Shown piece by piece: positions 35,577 through 49,600 of a stretch of 64,000 bases of DNA. Source of the stretch: Flavobacteriales bacterium (GTDB taxonomy: Bacteria > Bacteroidota > Bacteroidia > Flavobacteriales_F > PHOS-HE28); assembly GCA_016710685.1 (NCBI GenBank), contig JADJVC010000006.1:851286-915285 (forward strand), written 5' to 3'. The position numbers and the translations under genes are program-made. The notes under the pieces are model-generated. The model was not told the origin of the DNA, searched no databases, and saw only the letters and a program-made list of their open reading frames with translations. Each line of letters begins with the position of its first letter. The first letter of the stretch is position 1.

Positions 35577-38500
35577 TTACTTCAGCAGCGTAACGTGACC
35601 CACGCGCTCAATGAGCTCGCCGCTCAGCTGGTCCCGGCAAGTCAGCTTCCAGACATAGACCTCCGTTTTCGAGAGTTCGCCTCCATACATGCCGCCCCAG
35701 GTTTCACCAACGGTCTCACTAAGGAACAGCAACTCGCCCCAGCGATCGAAAATGGTGAACTCGTATTCCACAACCCAAGGGAGATTGAAGATGGGGCAGA
35801 ACCCATCGTTGCGTCCATCCCCGTTCGGGCTGAAGGCATTGGGCACGAAGACCAGCAACAGGTCGAACACTTCGATCGGTGCGCAATACGTGTCCGGGCA
35901 GCCATTGGCATCCGAGGCGGTCAGGCATACTTCGTACACGCCGCCCAATCCACCGGGAAGGTGAACGATGGGGAGAAGGCAGTGCTCGTGCCCAAGCCGG
36001 CGAAGTCCCAACTGAACGTGGTGGCGTTCGCGGAAGACGTGTTGGTGAAGACCGCAGTGGGGTCGTTGATGAATAGTGTGTCCGGGAATTCCACGAACCC
36101 GGCCACCACCGGCGGTGGGCTGGATAAGCTTGTAGACCCCGTCGCGGAACATCCGTTCGCGTCCTGCATCAGGACTACGAAGCTTCCGGGACAGAGACCT
36201 GTGAAGAGTGGAGTTGGCTGATAGGATCCACCATTCACGCTGAACGCAACGCCTTCGGGATCGGAAACCAGGATCGTTCCATCGCAGCTGCCTGGGCAAG
36301 TTTCATCAGTGGCCAGGATGGCATCGATCACCAACGGCACAGGCTCATCAATGATGAACGACGCTTGTTCATTGCAGCCGTTCATGTCAAGTACGGTTAC
36401 CGTGTAGGATCCTGCGCAGATCGCAACGGCGTTAGGCACATTGGCCGCGATGCCACCAGACCATTGATAGCTGTAAACTCCACCGACGGTGTTGCCACCG
36501 GTAGTTGCTACGCTCGCCGTTCCGTCGCACGCACCATTGCAGATCGCATCGGTGGACGTCATGATCGGGACGATGGCGTCGGTAAAGATGATCGTCACCG
36601 CATCGGAGCTGGCGCAACCGTCCACGCTGGAGATGCTCCAAGTGAACGTATGCGGACCACCACTGGGTACTGTGACGGTGGTGCTTGCTTCGTTCGCATC
36701 GCCGAAGATGGTCCCAGCAGGTCCGGTCCATGTGCCGGAACTCCAGCTGCCGGTAGCGTTCAATGTGTAGCCGAGGTCGCAGCTGATCGCGTCGGCACCG
36801 GCGTTCGGCGCGGTCACGATGAAGATGCTTACGGTGGAACTGGCACTGACGTTGGGGCAAGGCGCAGCGCCGAATACCGTGTAGGTGTATATGCCCTGCG
36901 GGTCCACGGATGCGCTGAACAACCCGTTGCTCGGAATGCCGCTTGGGCCGGTCCACGTACCACCGGGCATCGGGCTTCCCCCGAGCAGAGCGAACAGTTG
37001 GACAGGTGGTGCTTCCGGACATACCGTGGTGGATCCATTCGTGCCCGCGTTCGGTAGCGGGTTCACGGCGATCGTCACCTGGGCCGTGGCGTTCGGACAA
37101 GGAGGCGTACCAAGGACGGTGTAGGTGAACACACCGGGCGTATTCAGATTTGGATCGAACGTCGTTCCAGCGAAGCCGCCTGGCCCAACCCATGATCCAC
37201 CGGCGTTCGGCGCACCACCCAACTGAGCGAATAGGGCGATCGGAACATCATCCGAGCAAAGCGTCGCGGAACCGTTGGAGCCCGCATCAACAGCCTGTAC
37301 AACGGCCATGGTCACCAAAGCCGTGTCGTTGACACATGGCGCCGGGACGGCGAGTACATATGTGTATACCCCTTGGCTGCTCAGCGCTGCATCGAACGAT
37401 CCGTTGAAGGGCGCACCGTTCGGGGCAAGCCAGATCCCACCGGGATCCGGACTTCCTTGCAGGAGGCCGAACAGTGGCACTGGTGCATTGGTGGAGCAAA
37501 GGGTCGAAGCACCGTCTATGCCGGCGTCGGCATCGGAGAGCACGGTGATGGTCACCACCGCAGCATCCGACGGACAGGGCGCAGTACCAACAACGGTATA
37601 GGTATACAGACCAGCCACATCCGCACCGGGTGTGAAGATGCCGCCGAAGGCTACTCCTCCCGGTCCGGTCCAGGTGCCGCCCAGATCAGCTCCACCAAGA
37701 CTCGGGAAGGCATCGACAGGTGTTCCGCTTACACAGAGGTTCAGGATCGCATCATTTCCGGCGAACGGTTCCTGCGTAATACCTACTGTGACCGATGCGC
37801 TTGCGGCGGGGCAGGGAGCGATCCCTGCAACAGTGTACACATAGGTCCCTGCCGCATGAATGGTCGGGTCGAAAGGACCGATGAACGCGCCGCCTGGACC
37901 CACCCACGATCCACCAGGGTTGGGGGAGCCGGTGAGGCTCAGGAAAAGATCCACTGGTGCACCAGTGGCACAGACCGTGATCGCACCATTAGCACCGGCA
38001 TCCGGAGGTTGAACAACATCCACCGTTACCGTGGAACTGACGCTTGTACAAGGAAGCGGCGCATTGATGGTATACGTGTAGACACCAGTCGCATGGATCG
38101 CTGGGTCGAAAGCTGTTCCGAAAGCTGTACCCGACGGAGCGGTCCAAACACCGCCGGCATCCGGAGCGCCCAGCAAACTGTTGAACAGGATGCTCGGTGC
38201 ATCGCTCGCACACAAGGTCAAGGTGCCATCAATTCCAGGATCCGGCGTGGTCAACACGACCACGCTCACCACGGCGATATCCGCCGGGCAGGGAGCGGTG
38301 CCCGGAACCGTGTACGTGTAGTTCCCAGCGGTGTGCAAGGCCGGGTCGAAGGATCCCGCGAACGCACCGCCGCTAGGTGTGGCCCATGTTCCGGATGCAT
38401 CGGGGGATCCACCCAATGAAGGGAACAGTGGGGTAGAGGGGCTGCTGATGCAAAGGGTCAATGCACCATCGGCGCCCGCATTCGGTGGCTGCACGACATC

Positions 38501-41500
38501 CACTGTAACGGTGGAACTGACACTGGCACAAGGCGGTGGCACCGAGATGGTGTAGGTGTAGACACCTGGTGTATTCGAAGCCGGGTCGAAAGATCCGCTG
38601 AAGACACCTCCGCTGGGTGTGGTCCAACCACCACCTTGATCAGGCGAACCTTCGAGGCTCAGGAAAAGGTCCACAGCAACATCGGTCGCGCACAAGGTGA
38701 TGAAGCCCGGTCCACCTGGGTCCGGCACATCCACAACGGTCACAGTCACGGTCGCCGCATCATTCGGACAGGGTGCGGTTCCGTTCACGGTGTAGGTGTA
38801 GACCCCGGCGGTCATGGTGGCGGGGTTGAACATGCCACCGACCACATTGCTCGGTCCGCTCCAACTACCGCCTGCTTGCGGGGCACCGCCCAAGGCAGGG
38901 AAGAGCGCTGTGGAAGGACTGCTGATGCACAAGGTCAAGGATCCATCGATACCCGCGTTCGGCGGTTGCACCACGGTCATGGTGACGGTGCTGCTGGCGT
39001 TCACGCAAGGTGGCGGAACGGTGATGGTGTAGGTGTAAACACCACCAAGCATGGTGGCTGGATCGAACATTCCGCCGATTACCGCGCTTGGTCCGCTCCA
39101 CGTTCCACCGGCATCTGGCGTGCCGCCGAGTTCATTGAACAAGGAGACGCACCGTCTAACGCGCAGAGTGTCTCGCTTCCCGGGGTACCAGCGTTCGGCG
39201 CGGCCACCACACTTACGGTAAGCGTTGATGCATCATTGGGGCAGGGAGTAGTTCCAGTAACAGTGTATGTAGACACCGGCGCTCATCGTCGCGGGGTTGA
39301 ATAGGCCACCGACCACGTTGCTCGGTCCGCTCCAAGTTCCTCCTACTTGCGGGCCACCACCCAGCGCAGGGAAGATTGCCGTGGAGGGGCTGCTGATGCA
39401 CAAGGTCATCGAGCCATCAATACGCGCGGTCGGTGGTTGCACCACGGTCATGGTAACGGTGCTGCTGGCGTTCACGCACGGCGGCGGAACGGTGATGGTG
39501 TATGTGTATACACCACCAAGCATCGTAGCCGGATCGAACATGCCGCCGATCACGGGGCTTGGTCCGTTCCATGTTCCGCCTGCATCCGGGGTACCACCGA
39601 GTTCATTGAACAAGGCGATCGCGCCGTCGATGGCGCAGAGGGTTTCGCTGCCCGGGGTGCCGGCGTTCGGCGCTGCCACAACGCTCACTGTAACGGTGGC
39701 GGCGTCATTGGGGCACGGTGCAGTTCCATTCACGCTGTAGGTGTAAACCCGGCGGCCATCGTGGCGGGGTTGAACATTCCGCCGACCACGTTGCTCGGTC
39801 CGCTCCAAGTTCCTCCTACTGGCGGGCCACCACCGAGCGCAGGGAAGAGTGCCGTGGAAGGACTGCTGATGCACAAGGTCATGGAACCATCGAGTCCAGC
39901 GTTCGGTGGTTGCACCACGGTCATTGTAACGGTGCTGCTGGCGTTCACGCAGGGCGGTGGAACAGTAATGGTGTAGGTGTAGACACCACCAAGCATGGTT
40001 GCAGGATCGAACATGCCCCCAATCACCGCGCTCGGTCCACTCCAGGTTCCACCGGCATCCGGCGTGCCGCCCAGTTCACCGAATAACAGGATCGCCGCAT
40101 CCGAAGCACATAGCGTTTCCGCTCCTGGCGTCCCTGCATTCGGGTTCGTTACGACGACGACATCCACGATCGCCGACAAAGAAGGACAAGGAGCAACTCC
40201 TGCAACAGCATAGGTGTACGGTCCGGGAATACTGACACCGGGAGTGAATGTGCCGTTGGAGGCGACCCCTCCAGGGCCGGTCCATGTCCCACCAGCATCC
40301 GGTGTTCCATTCAACCCAGGGAACAATGCTGTCGTTGGACTCGACGAGCAAAGCGTAAGTCCACCATTGATCCCCGCATTTGGTATCGCGTTGATCGTCA
40401 CAGCGACCGTTGCGGTCTCGTTGGGGCAGGGCGCAGTGCCGGTAACCGTGTAGGTGTACACGCCCGCATTCATGGTTGCGGGGTTGATCATGCCACCGAC
40501 CACGGCACTCGGTCCGGTCCATGCACCACCAGCATCAGGAGTTCCACCGATCAACGCGAAGAGCGAAGTGGCTGCATTGGTGCTGCACAGCGTGATCGAT
40601 CCATCGGTTCCCGGATCCGGTGGCGTGTTGATCGTCACAGTGACCGTGGCGCTCTCATCGGGGCATGGAGCAGTTCCGGTAACGGTGTAGGTGTAGACCC
40701 CTGCGTTCATTGTCGCGGGGTTGATCATGCCACCAACCACAGCACTCGGCCCGGTCCATGCGCCACCGACATCAGGTGTTCCACCGAGTTGTGCGAAGAG
40801 CGAAGCAGGAGCATCCGTCGAACAGAGTGTGATCGCTCCTGGTGTCCCCGGATCGGGCGGTGTGTTGATCGTCACGGTAACCGTGGCGGTTTCGTTGGGG
40901 CAGGGCGCAGTTCCGGTAACGGTGTAAGTGTAGACCCCAGCGTTCATGGTGGCGGGGTTGATCATGCCACCAACGACGGCACTTGGTCCAGTCCATGCAC
41001 CACCAGCATCAGGAGTGCCACCGAGCAATGCGAAGAGCGAAGTCGCTGCATCGGTGCTGCACAGCGTGATGGCGCCTGGCGTTCCGGGATCCGGTGGCGT
41101 GTTGATCGTTACAGTGACCGTGGCGGTCTCATCGGGGCAGGAGCAGTACCGGTAACGGTGTAGGTATAGACCCCGGCGTTCATGGAAGCGGGATCGATCA
41201 TGCCACCCACGACAGGAGAAGGTCCGGTCCATGCGCCACCGGCATCAGGCGTTCCTCCTAGTACTGCGAAGAGCGAAGAGGCGGCATCCGTGGAACAGAG
41301 CGTGATCGCCCCCGGCGTCCCTGGATCGGGCGGCGTGTTGATCGTCACGGTGACCGTGGCGGTCTCGTTGGGGCAGGGTGCGGTGCCGGCAACAGTGTAG
41401 GTGTACACCCCGGCGTTCATGGTGGCGGGGTTGATCATGCCGCCAACAACCGGCGAAGGACCGCTCCATGCACCACCAGCATCAGGAGTGCCACCGAGCA

Positions 41501-44500
41501 ATGCGAAGAGCGAAGTCGCTGCATCGGTGCTGCACAGCGTGATCGATCCATCGGTTCCGGGATCCGGTGGCGTGTTGATCGTTACGGTGACCGTGGCGCT
41601 CTCATCGGGGCATGGCGCGGTACCGGTAACGGTGTAGGTATAGACCCCGGCGTTCATGGAAGCCGGATCGATCATGCCACCCACGACAGGAGAAGGTCCG
41701 CTCCATGCACCACCGGCATCAGGTGTCCCACCGAGCAATGCGAAGAGCGAAGAGGCGGCATCCGTGGAACAGAGCGTGATCGCCCCCGGAGTCCCTGGAT
41801 CGGGCGGCGTGTTGATCGTCACGGTGACCGTGGCGCTCTCATCAGGGCAGGGCGCAGTTCCGGTAACGGTGTAAGTGTAGACCCCGGCGTTCATGGTGGC
41901 GGGGTTGATCATGCCACCAACAACCGGAGAAGGGCCGCTCCATGCGCCACCCGCATCAGGCGTTCCGCCGAGCAATGCGAAGAGCGAAGTCGCTGCATCG
42001 GTGCTGCACAGCGTAATCGTTCCCGGTGTGCCTGGATCGGGCGGTGTATTGATCGTCACGGTGACCGTTGCGCTCTCATCGGGACATGGTGCGGTGCCGG
42101 TAACCGTGTAGGTGTAGACCCCGGCGTTCATCGAAGCGGGATCGATCATGCCGCCAACTACGGCACTCGGTCCGGTCCATACGCCACCGGCATCCGGCGT
42201 TCCGCCCAATTGCGCAAAGAGTGAAGCGGCAGAATCCGTGGAGCAGAGTGTGATCGCTCCTGGTGTCCCCGGATCGGGCGGTGTGTTGATGGTGACGGTT
42301 ATCGTTGCGGTCTCGTTGGGACAAGGGGCAGTTCCAGTAACGGTGTAGGTGTAGACCCCGGCATTCATGGTGGCGGGGTCGATCATGCCGCCAACTACCG
42401 CACTCGGCCCGCTCCATGCACCACCGGCATCAGCTGATCCGCCCAGCAGTGCGAAAAGTGAGGTCGCCGCATCGGTGCTGCACAGCGTGATGGCGCCTGG
42501 CGTCCCCGGATCAGGTGGCGTATTGATCGTCACAGTGACCGTGGCGCTCTCATCGGGGCAAGGTGCGGTGCCCGTAACGGTGTAGGTGTAGACCCCGGCG
42601 TTCATCGTTGCGGGGTTGATCATGCCACCAACAACGGGGCTCGGTCCGGTCCATGCGCCACCGGCATCAGGTGTCCCACCGAGCTGCGCGAAGAGCGATG
42701 CAGGCACATCGGTGCTGCAGAGCGTGATCGCCCCCGGAGTCCCTGGATCGGGCGGCGTGTTGATCGTCACGGTAACCGTGGCGGTCTCGTTGGGGCAGGG
42801 TGCGGTGCCGGTAACAGTGTAGGTGTAGACCCCAGCGTTCATCGTGGCGGGGTCGATCATGCCGCCAACTACCGCACTCGGCCCGCTCCATGCACCACCC
42901 GCATCAGGCGTGCCGCCGAGCAATGCGAAGAGCGAAGTCGCTGCATCGGTGCTGCACAGCTGATCGACCCATCGGTTCCGGGATCCGGCGGCGTATTGAT
43001 CGTCACGGTGACCGTGGCGCTCTCATCGGGGCATGGAGCAGTTCCGGTAACCGTGTAGGTGTAGATCCCGGCGTTCATGGAAGCCGGATCGATCATGCCA
43101 CCCACGACAGGAGAAGGTCCGGTCCATGCACCACCGACATCAGGCGTTCCTCCTAGCACTGCGAAGAGCGAAGAGGCGGCATCCGTGGAACAGAGCGTGA
43201 TCGCCCCCGGAGTCCCTGGATCGGGCGGTGTGTTGATGGTTACAGTGACCGTGGCGGTCTCGTTGGGGCAGGGCGCGGTGCCTGTAAGTGTGTAGGTGTA
43301 GACCCCGGCGTTCATGGTGGCGGGATCGATCATGCCGCCAACAACCGGTGATGGACCACTCCAAGTTCCACCGGCTTCCGGAGAGCCACCCAGTAAGGAG
43401 ATCAACGACGCAGCAGCATCGGACGAGCATAGTGTGATCGTGCCATCCGTTCCTGCCACAGGAGGGGTACTAACGGCGATGGTCAATGTGGCCTGGTCGC
43501 TCGGGCACGGAGCCGTTCCTGGAACAGTATACGTGTACACTCCAGGAGCATCGACCGCTGGGTCGAACCCGCCGCCGAAGGCACCACCACCAGGCGCCGT
43601 CCATGTTCCGCCGCCGTCAGGAGCCCCACCGAGTTGGTTCTGGAGAGAGAAGGGCGCGCTCGAGGAGCAGACCGTGATGTTGTTGTCGAGCCCTGCGTTC
43701 GGTGGATTGTTCTCCGATATCGTTACCGTCGCCGATGCGTTGGGGCAAGGTGCGGTTCCCGCAACCGTGTACGTGTATACGCCCGGTCCATGCACCGCTG
43801 GATCGTAGCTTCCAGCGAAAGGTCCGCCTCCCGGCGCTGTCCAATTTCCACCGACCTGTGGCAAACCACCAAGCACGCCGAACAATGCAAATGCGGCATC
43901 TGTGCTGCACACCGCAACGGCAGTATTGAAACCAGCGATGGGGAGCGGATACACCGTTACGCTCACGGTAGAACTCACCGAACCACTAGCGCAGGCTCCG
44001 GACCCGGTAACCGTGTAGGTGTAGATCCCTGGTGTATCGGCCCCTGGCGCGAAGGTGCCGGAGTGCGCGCCACCTCCTGGCGCAGTCCAGGTGCCTCCAG
44101 CCGTCGGGGTACCACCCAATTGATTGAAAAGGCTGATGGCCGCTGCATTGCTGCATAGCGCTATGGCTCCGTTGGTTCCAGCATCGATCGTGACGTCGAC
44201 GGTGATGGTCATGCAATCCGTACTTGTGCAGAGCGGATGACCTGTTTGATAGACCGTGACGCAATACACCGTGGTGGCAGCCACGGTGGCGATCGGGTTC
44301 GCGATGTTCGGGTTGTTCAATCCAGCCGCCGGGCTCCAGCTATACACGAAGCTTCCGCCTGGACAATTCGCCACGCCGGACCACGAAACACCATTACCCG
44401 GCCCATTTGGCGATGCATAAACGACTCCCCCTGTACTATTGAACAGCGTATACGATTGCTCCCCATTGTAGATGCTGCCGGTTGTGTAGCTCAATGAGAT

Positions 44501-46329
44501 CGTGCTACCCGTGGAAACCGGGATGTTGACACTACCCTGCGACCCGTTCGGCAACCAATAGGACGTCGGCACACCGTTCACGGTTATCGTGACGCTGGAC
44601 CCGTTCGAGGCAAGCCCGAAGAGCCCGGTCCACCCATCCGAGGCTGAATCATACAGCGTCAGGACATAGTTACAATTGGTCGGAAAACCGCCCGCTGTTA
44701 CGCTTGCTCCCAATTGCACCGGGTTGTTGCAGGTGGTGGCGTCCGGCCCGGCGTTCACTTGCGGAGCCTGGATGATCGTGACCGTGAGTGTGGTGTCATA
44801 GTCGCAACCGAAGTTGTCGGTCACATGGTACACATAGTTGTAATTTCCTGGCGCAGGCGGGGTGACACAGGTCTGGTTGCAGTTGGCGCTGGTGCTGGTG
44901 ATGTTCGGCCCAGTCCAATAGCTACTGTCACAAGCCGCCCCGTAGACCGGTGTGAATTCGATCAGGTCGTCGTACAAGGCCGGGTTGAAATCGATCCCCA
45001 ATCGCAGACAAAGCCGTTGTCCGATGCCCATAGGTCACTGATCTGCAAGGTCCACGTCCCGTTCAACTGAGAGCCGACCAATCCGTTCAGGTTGTTAAGG
45101 CTCTCATAGGTGCCGCTGGCCAGCGTGCCGCCGGCGTTGTCCACCCAGGTTCCATTGTTGGCAGTGGGGCTGAAGCAATACTGCCAGCATGTCCCTTGTG
45201 CGTTCGGCGTGGCATCGTTGTCCACTGGAACCCCGAGGAAAGTTGCCCCGCCACCTTGCTGGTGCATCGTCACGGTCTGGCCGGTGGGGCTGATGATGTT
45301 CACCACCAAGTCGCCGATGAAGGAGGGCTCCATGTTGATGCAGAGCGGCAGCAAGTCGTTCACTGAATTCAACGTCTGTCCCGGAATGAATTGAGTGAAT
45401 GTGACCTGGGAATCAAAACACTGACCAACGTCATCCGGAAGGAACACGCCACCACCAAGATCGGGGTCGGGGAGTTCGTTCCATTCGGTTCCGGTCACTG
45501 ATCCATTCAGGCAAAGCGTCTCGCCAGCGCAACCGGTCAAGGTTCCATTGGTGCCAGGAAAAGTCGGTCGTGTTCCCACCATGGTGACCAAGTCCACAAG
45601 GTTCGTACTCGCACAACCGTTGTTGTCCAGCAGGTAGAGTTGTGCGGTATACGCTCCCGGTAGTGCATAGGTGTGCGAGACGGAGGCCGCCGCGTTGTTG
45701 AGGATCACACCATCACCGAAGTCCCAGCGACGCGAGGCGATCGAGAAACCCGGTGCGGCAAACGACCCGGCGCTGTTGAACGTGACGCTCTCTCCAGGAC
45801 ATATCCGCAGTGCACTTTGGGTTGCCACTGCGGTCGGTCGCGCGCAGGGTTGATAACAAGTGATGGTAGCTGCAAAGACTCCCGTTCCTGCGTTATTGGA
45901 CCTGAAAACGACCGTGAGGCAACCAGTTGGATTTCCGGCAGAGGCTGAGACCACTTGACCCTGCAACCCGGTGCCGGTCCAATTGCCCAATGCCGGTGCG
46001 CCCGTTGAGTTGCCATCGTAAATGGCCATGAAGTCGATCGGCGCCGCCCCGTTGGTTGCCAGGTTGAACGTGATGAAATTCAACGAGATCGCGCCACCTG
46101 GTGTATCCGGACAAATGGTGTAGGTGATACTCTCGTTGTTCGAGTAGCCGCTGGCACCTTGGCCACCACTATCCAACATCGCACCTACGCAGGTATTGGC
46201 CGTCCCGTTGAAGATCGGGAACGCCTGAGCCAAGATGCGCTGATCACCGATCACCAATAGCAACGCTCCTGTCAGGAACATTACACACCACGTACGGACC
46301 GACTCCACAGAGGAGTACCGATGCTGCAT
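35577..46329 (-). CDS. Giant T9SS type B surface adhesin with about 31 tandem modules (about seven frameshifts)
   Basis: Seven open frames lie end to end on one strand and repair into a single protein of about 3590 residues. From the N-terminus there is a signal peptide (FLTGALLLVIGDQRILAQ), then a CUB-like domain (CVGAMLDSGGQGASGYSNN, DFMAIYDGNSTG). A PKD domain follows (SRRWDFGDGVIL, SHTYALPGAYTAQLYL), and a proprotein-convertase-type P-domain (CINMEPSFIGDLVVNIISP, LNGTWTLQISDLWASDNG). About 31 modules of 79 residues come next, each with a Cys near its start (TLCS) and one near its end (APCP). Two SprB-like segments (ICNGACDGTASVATTGG, ETCPGSCDGTILVSD), a PKD-like segment and a CHU_C gliding-type C-terminus (FVPNAFSPNGDGRNDGF, FTIFDRWGELLF, RVGHVTLLK) close it. 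The signals predict export by T9SS as a long surface fibre, like SprB in architecture. Breaks near 35945, 39153, 39268, 39752, 41146, 42960 and 44997 are one- or two-base losses. Confidence 0.88.
36800..44195 (-). repeat. About 31 tandem 237-bp coding repeats in the giant adhesin
   Basis: The period is 237 bases (79 codons); for example the same landmark recurs at 41656 and 41893. About twelve modules (roughly 40390-43240) are nearly identical in DNA, differing mainly in the residues around SLFALLGG and SPVVGG. The outer modules have diverged. This is a recently expanded core flanked by older copies. Confidence 0.9.
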
Positions 46330-46598
46330 GCGTTTTTGGGTGGCTTGCGTTGGTAGGGCTATCGATCGCTGAAAGTAGGTTTATCCGGTATTCATGAGCA
46401 TGGTGGACATGGGTATTGGACGAACAACCCGATCTTGACTACGGGTGACCGGTGACGACCTATGGATCCGGTTATTGACAGGTTACCTCCTGTCCTGACC
46501 TCTGGTGGAGGTCAGGAAGATCAACTCTGGCAATCTCTTTTGCATATCCATGGCCGGTCCATAGGTCGGACATGACGAGGATGATCCACGGAAATGAA
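46330..46598. other. Gap between the adhesin genes with nested stem structure
   Basis: CGACCTATGGATCCGG (46456-46471) pairs with CCGGTCCATAGGTCG (46554-46568). Inside lies a perfect 10-bp hairpin, 46493-46502 with 46508-46517. The whole sits about 130-240 bases upstream of the giant gene's start and may be a leader or processing structure. No gene is seen. Confidence 0.5.
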
Positions 46599-46630
46599 AA
46601 GGCGCGGTGGGGGTTGCCCCACCGCGCCTT
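46599..46630 (-). terminator. Terminator of the 1220-residue adhesin gene
   Basis: AAGGCGCGGTGGGG (46599-46612) pairs perfectly with CCCCACCGCGCCTT (46617-46630) over a four-base GTTG loop. On the minus strand a short T-run (TTTTCATTTCC) follows. Confidence 0.88.
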
Positions 46631-46649
46631 AACAGGAATGACTTCGTTC

Positions 46650-49600
46650 TTACTTCATCAAGGTCACCGTTCCGAACAGTTCCTTGGCCACCTCGGTGTT
46701 GGCGATCTCGTATTCCATGTGATACACATAGACGTCGGTCTTTTGTGTGCCACCGTCCCAATGTTCGCTGGGGTCTTCGGTCTCGAAGATCACCTGCCCC
46801 CAGCGGTCGAAGATCTGGAGTTGGAATCGTGTCATCGCAGGGATGTTCGCGCTTAGCCCCCACGTCTCATTAAGGCCATCACAATCCGGTGTGAAGGAGT
46901 TCGGAATGTAGACGAAGAGCACATCTTCGATCGTGACGGTCTTGCAAATGGAGTCCGCGCACTCATTGTAATTGCTGGCCAACAGGCATACCTCATAGCT
47001 ACCCGGTTCCTTTTCCGAAAAACGGAACTCCGGATTCACGTCGGAAGTGGTCATCAGACCACCGATGTCCCATGTGAATGATTGTGCACCAGCCGACGTG
47101 TTCGCGAACCAGATGCGCGGATCGTCAACATTCGCAGGGATCGGGTTCCATTCAAAATCAGCGACGACCAAGGGAGGACCGACGACAGTCGTGTATTGGG
47201 TGCCAACGCAACCTGCTGCATCGCGGATCCGAAGGGGATAGAGGCGCTCACATGCATCCGTGATCGTGTTGATCGCGGTCCAAGTGGCACCGTCATCGAA
47301 ACTGAAGTCAACAGCTTGGGCGTCGTGAATGGTGATCACGCCATCGCAATCTCCTGAGCAGGTCACTGGCACCTTGACCAATGAGTCGATCTGGAGCAGG
47401 ACGGGTTGATCGATCAGTACTTCATTGCTCCCCAGGCAACCGTTGTCGTCCGTAATGTCGAGTATGTATGAGCCTGCACAAAGACCAGTGACCTGATCCA
47501 TACCAGGACCTTGGTCGCCGCTTGACCAATCGAACTGGAAGTCGACGGCGGCGTTTCCTCCGGTCACCGTGGCTTGTGCAGTGCCATCACAATACAGGTA
47601 ACAGACGGCATCGGTATGCGTGAAGCTGATGAGAATGGTGTCCGTGAAGGTCATCAGAACGCTATCGCGCAGGTAGCAGAACGCCTGGTCATCCTCGGTC
47701 CAATAGAACTTGTGTGTACCACCCATCCCTGCAGGCATGGTCACGGTGGTACTGTCAGCCAGCGGATCTGCGAAAACCGCGCCGGGTGGCCCGGTCCATA
47801 CCCCCACACCAGTGTTGCCACGCGTTGCGGTGAGCAGATTCGTCAAATTGCAGGAAATTCTTGACGGTCCGGCATCCGCGATCCCGCAACAGGTCGGGTC
47901 ATCGGCTGGGATGATCGTGATGTCCAGGTCTGCGGTCGCCACACAACCCGCGGCACTCGTCACAGTGTATGTGTAGAGGTCGGTCGCACCTGTGTTCGGG
48001 TCGAACGCATTGGGAACAACCGCGCCACCGCTGGAGGTCCAAACGCCACCCGCATCAGGTGTTCCACCAAGCGAGTCGGTCATGAAGAACACGGGCTCTC
48101 CGGCGCATACGATGAGGACGTTGTTGGTACCCGCGTCGATCGAAGGGTCGGGTGATACCAACACGCTGTCCATTACAGCGCAAGCGGGGGATCCAACAGG
48201 ATAGGCGGTCAAATAGAACCACGTTGGTTGGCTCACATAGACATCGGTCAATGGATCGGTAGGGTCGGTCAATCCGGTTACTGGCGTCCACTCCCACACG
48301 GTAGGTGAACTGCCCCCTCCGCAGGATATCGTACCCGACCAGGATACGCCGGTCGGCGGCCCCTGCGGGGATTGATACACCGAGGTACCGAGATCGTCGA
48401 ACAACTGGAATGAATTCTCGTTGTTCCAGATCGTACCTGCTGTAAACTGCAATACGATACTAGCGCCAGTGGAAACGTTCAAATTGATCGTTTGGGTCGT
48501 CGTCCCATTGGTCGTGATCGCATAATTGGTCGTCACCCCAGCGATGGTGACGGCCAGGTTCGCACCGCCATTCCATGTATCACCAAACGCCTCATTCAGT
48601 TGAAGGACCCATACGCAGTTCGTGGGCGGACCGTTGGCTACCACCACACCGGCCATGGGCAGCGCGTTGCTGCAGAGTACGATATCAGGGCCTGCATCGA
48701 TCACCATCTGAGGCAGTACCGTAACAGAAATGGTGGTATCGTAGGTGCAACCGAAATTATCGACAATGAAGAACGAATAGGGATAGGTGCCAGGTGCGGT
48801 AAGGGTGGCCGTAGCGTTCAATGGATTGCTCGGGTCGAACACCAGATCAGGTCCAACCCAGAAAGCAGAGTCCGGATCGGTCAACCCCAAGTCCGGAGTG
48901 AATTGAGTTACCGCAGGGATGATCGCTGGGTTGAAATTGATGGACCAATTACAGATGAAGCCGTTATCCGCGCCCCACAGGTCGAGTGAGGTGAACGTCC
49001 ATGTTCCGTTCAATGGGCAGCCGATGAGATTCGTGAATGGCTGAAGACTCGAATAAGTTCCAGGGATAAGGCTTTGATTTGGCGGTGTGCCACCCGACAT
49101 CGTGTTTGGCGACGAACCTCCGGTGGAACTTTGCTCCCAGGTCCCCCAAGTTGCTGTTGGGCTCCAGCAGTAGTCCCAGCAAGTTCCAGCAACCGGGTTG
49201 GCATTGCTATCGCCGTCATTCGCACCACCTATGTAGGTGCCTCCCCCTCCTTGTTGATGAAAAATGATGTTCTGGCCGTTCGGGCAGGTGACAGATAGAA
49301 CAAGATCACCGAGAAATGAATGTTCCATGCTCACGCACATGGAAAGTATATCACCGACGCCTGTGACCAACTGACCCGGGTTGAACTGTGTAAACTCAAG
49401 GTCGCTCGTGAAGGGAGTCCCGACATCATCGGGCAGATAAACGCCGCCGCCGAAATTCGCTTCCGGAATTCCCGTCCACGTAACGGGTGTAACGATCGCC
49501 GAGAGGGCCACCGATGCTCCGAGGCAAGTCTCCAGACTTTCGATGGTGCCGTTGAATACCGGGGTGGTACTTACCAAGACCTGGAGGTCGACCACGTTCG

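Noticed and set aside
36365..43800. Many open frames on the plus strand through the adhesin repeats, some over 300 codons
   Set aside because: They repeat the antisense of the 79-residue modules at the same 237-base period and show no independent family signature; they are shadows of the adhesin.
36800..44195. A CRISPR or satellite interpretation of the 237-bp periodic DNA
   Set aside because: The period is a multiple of three and codes for clear protein modules with conserved Cys.
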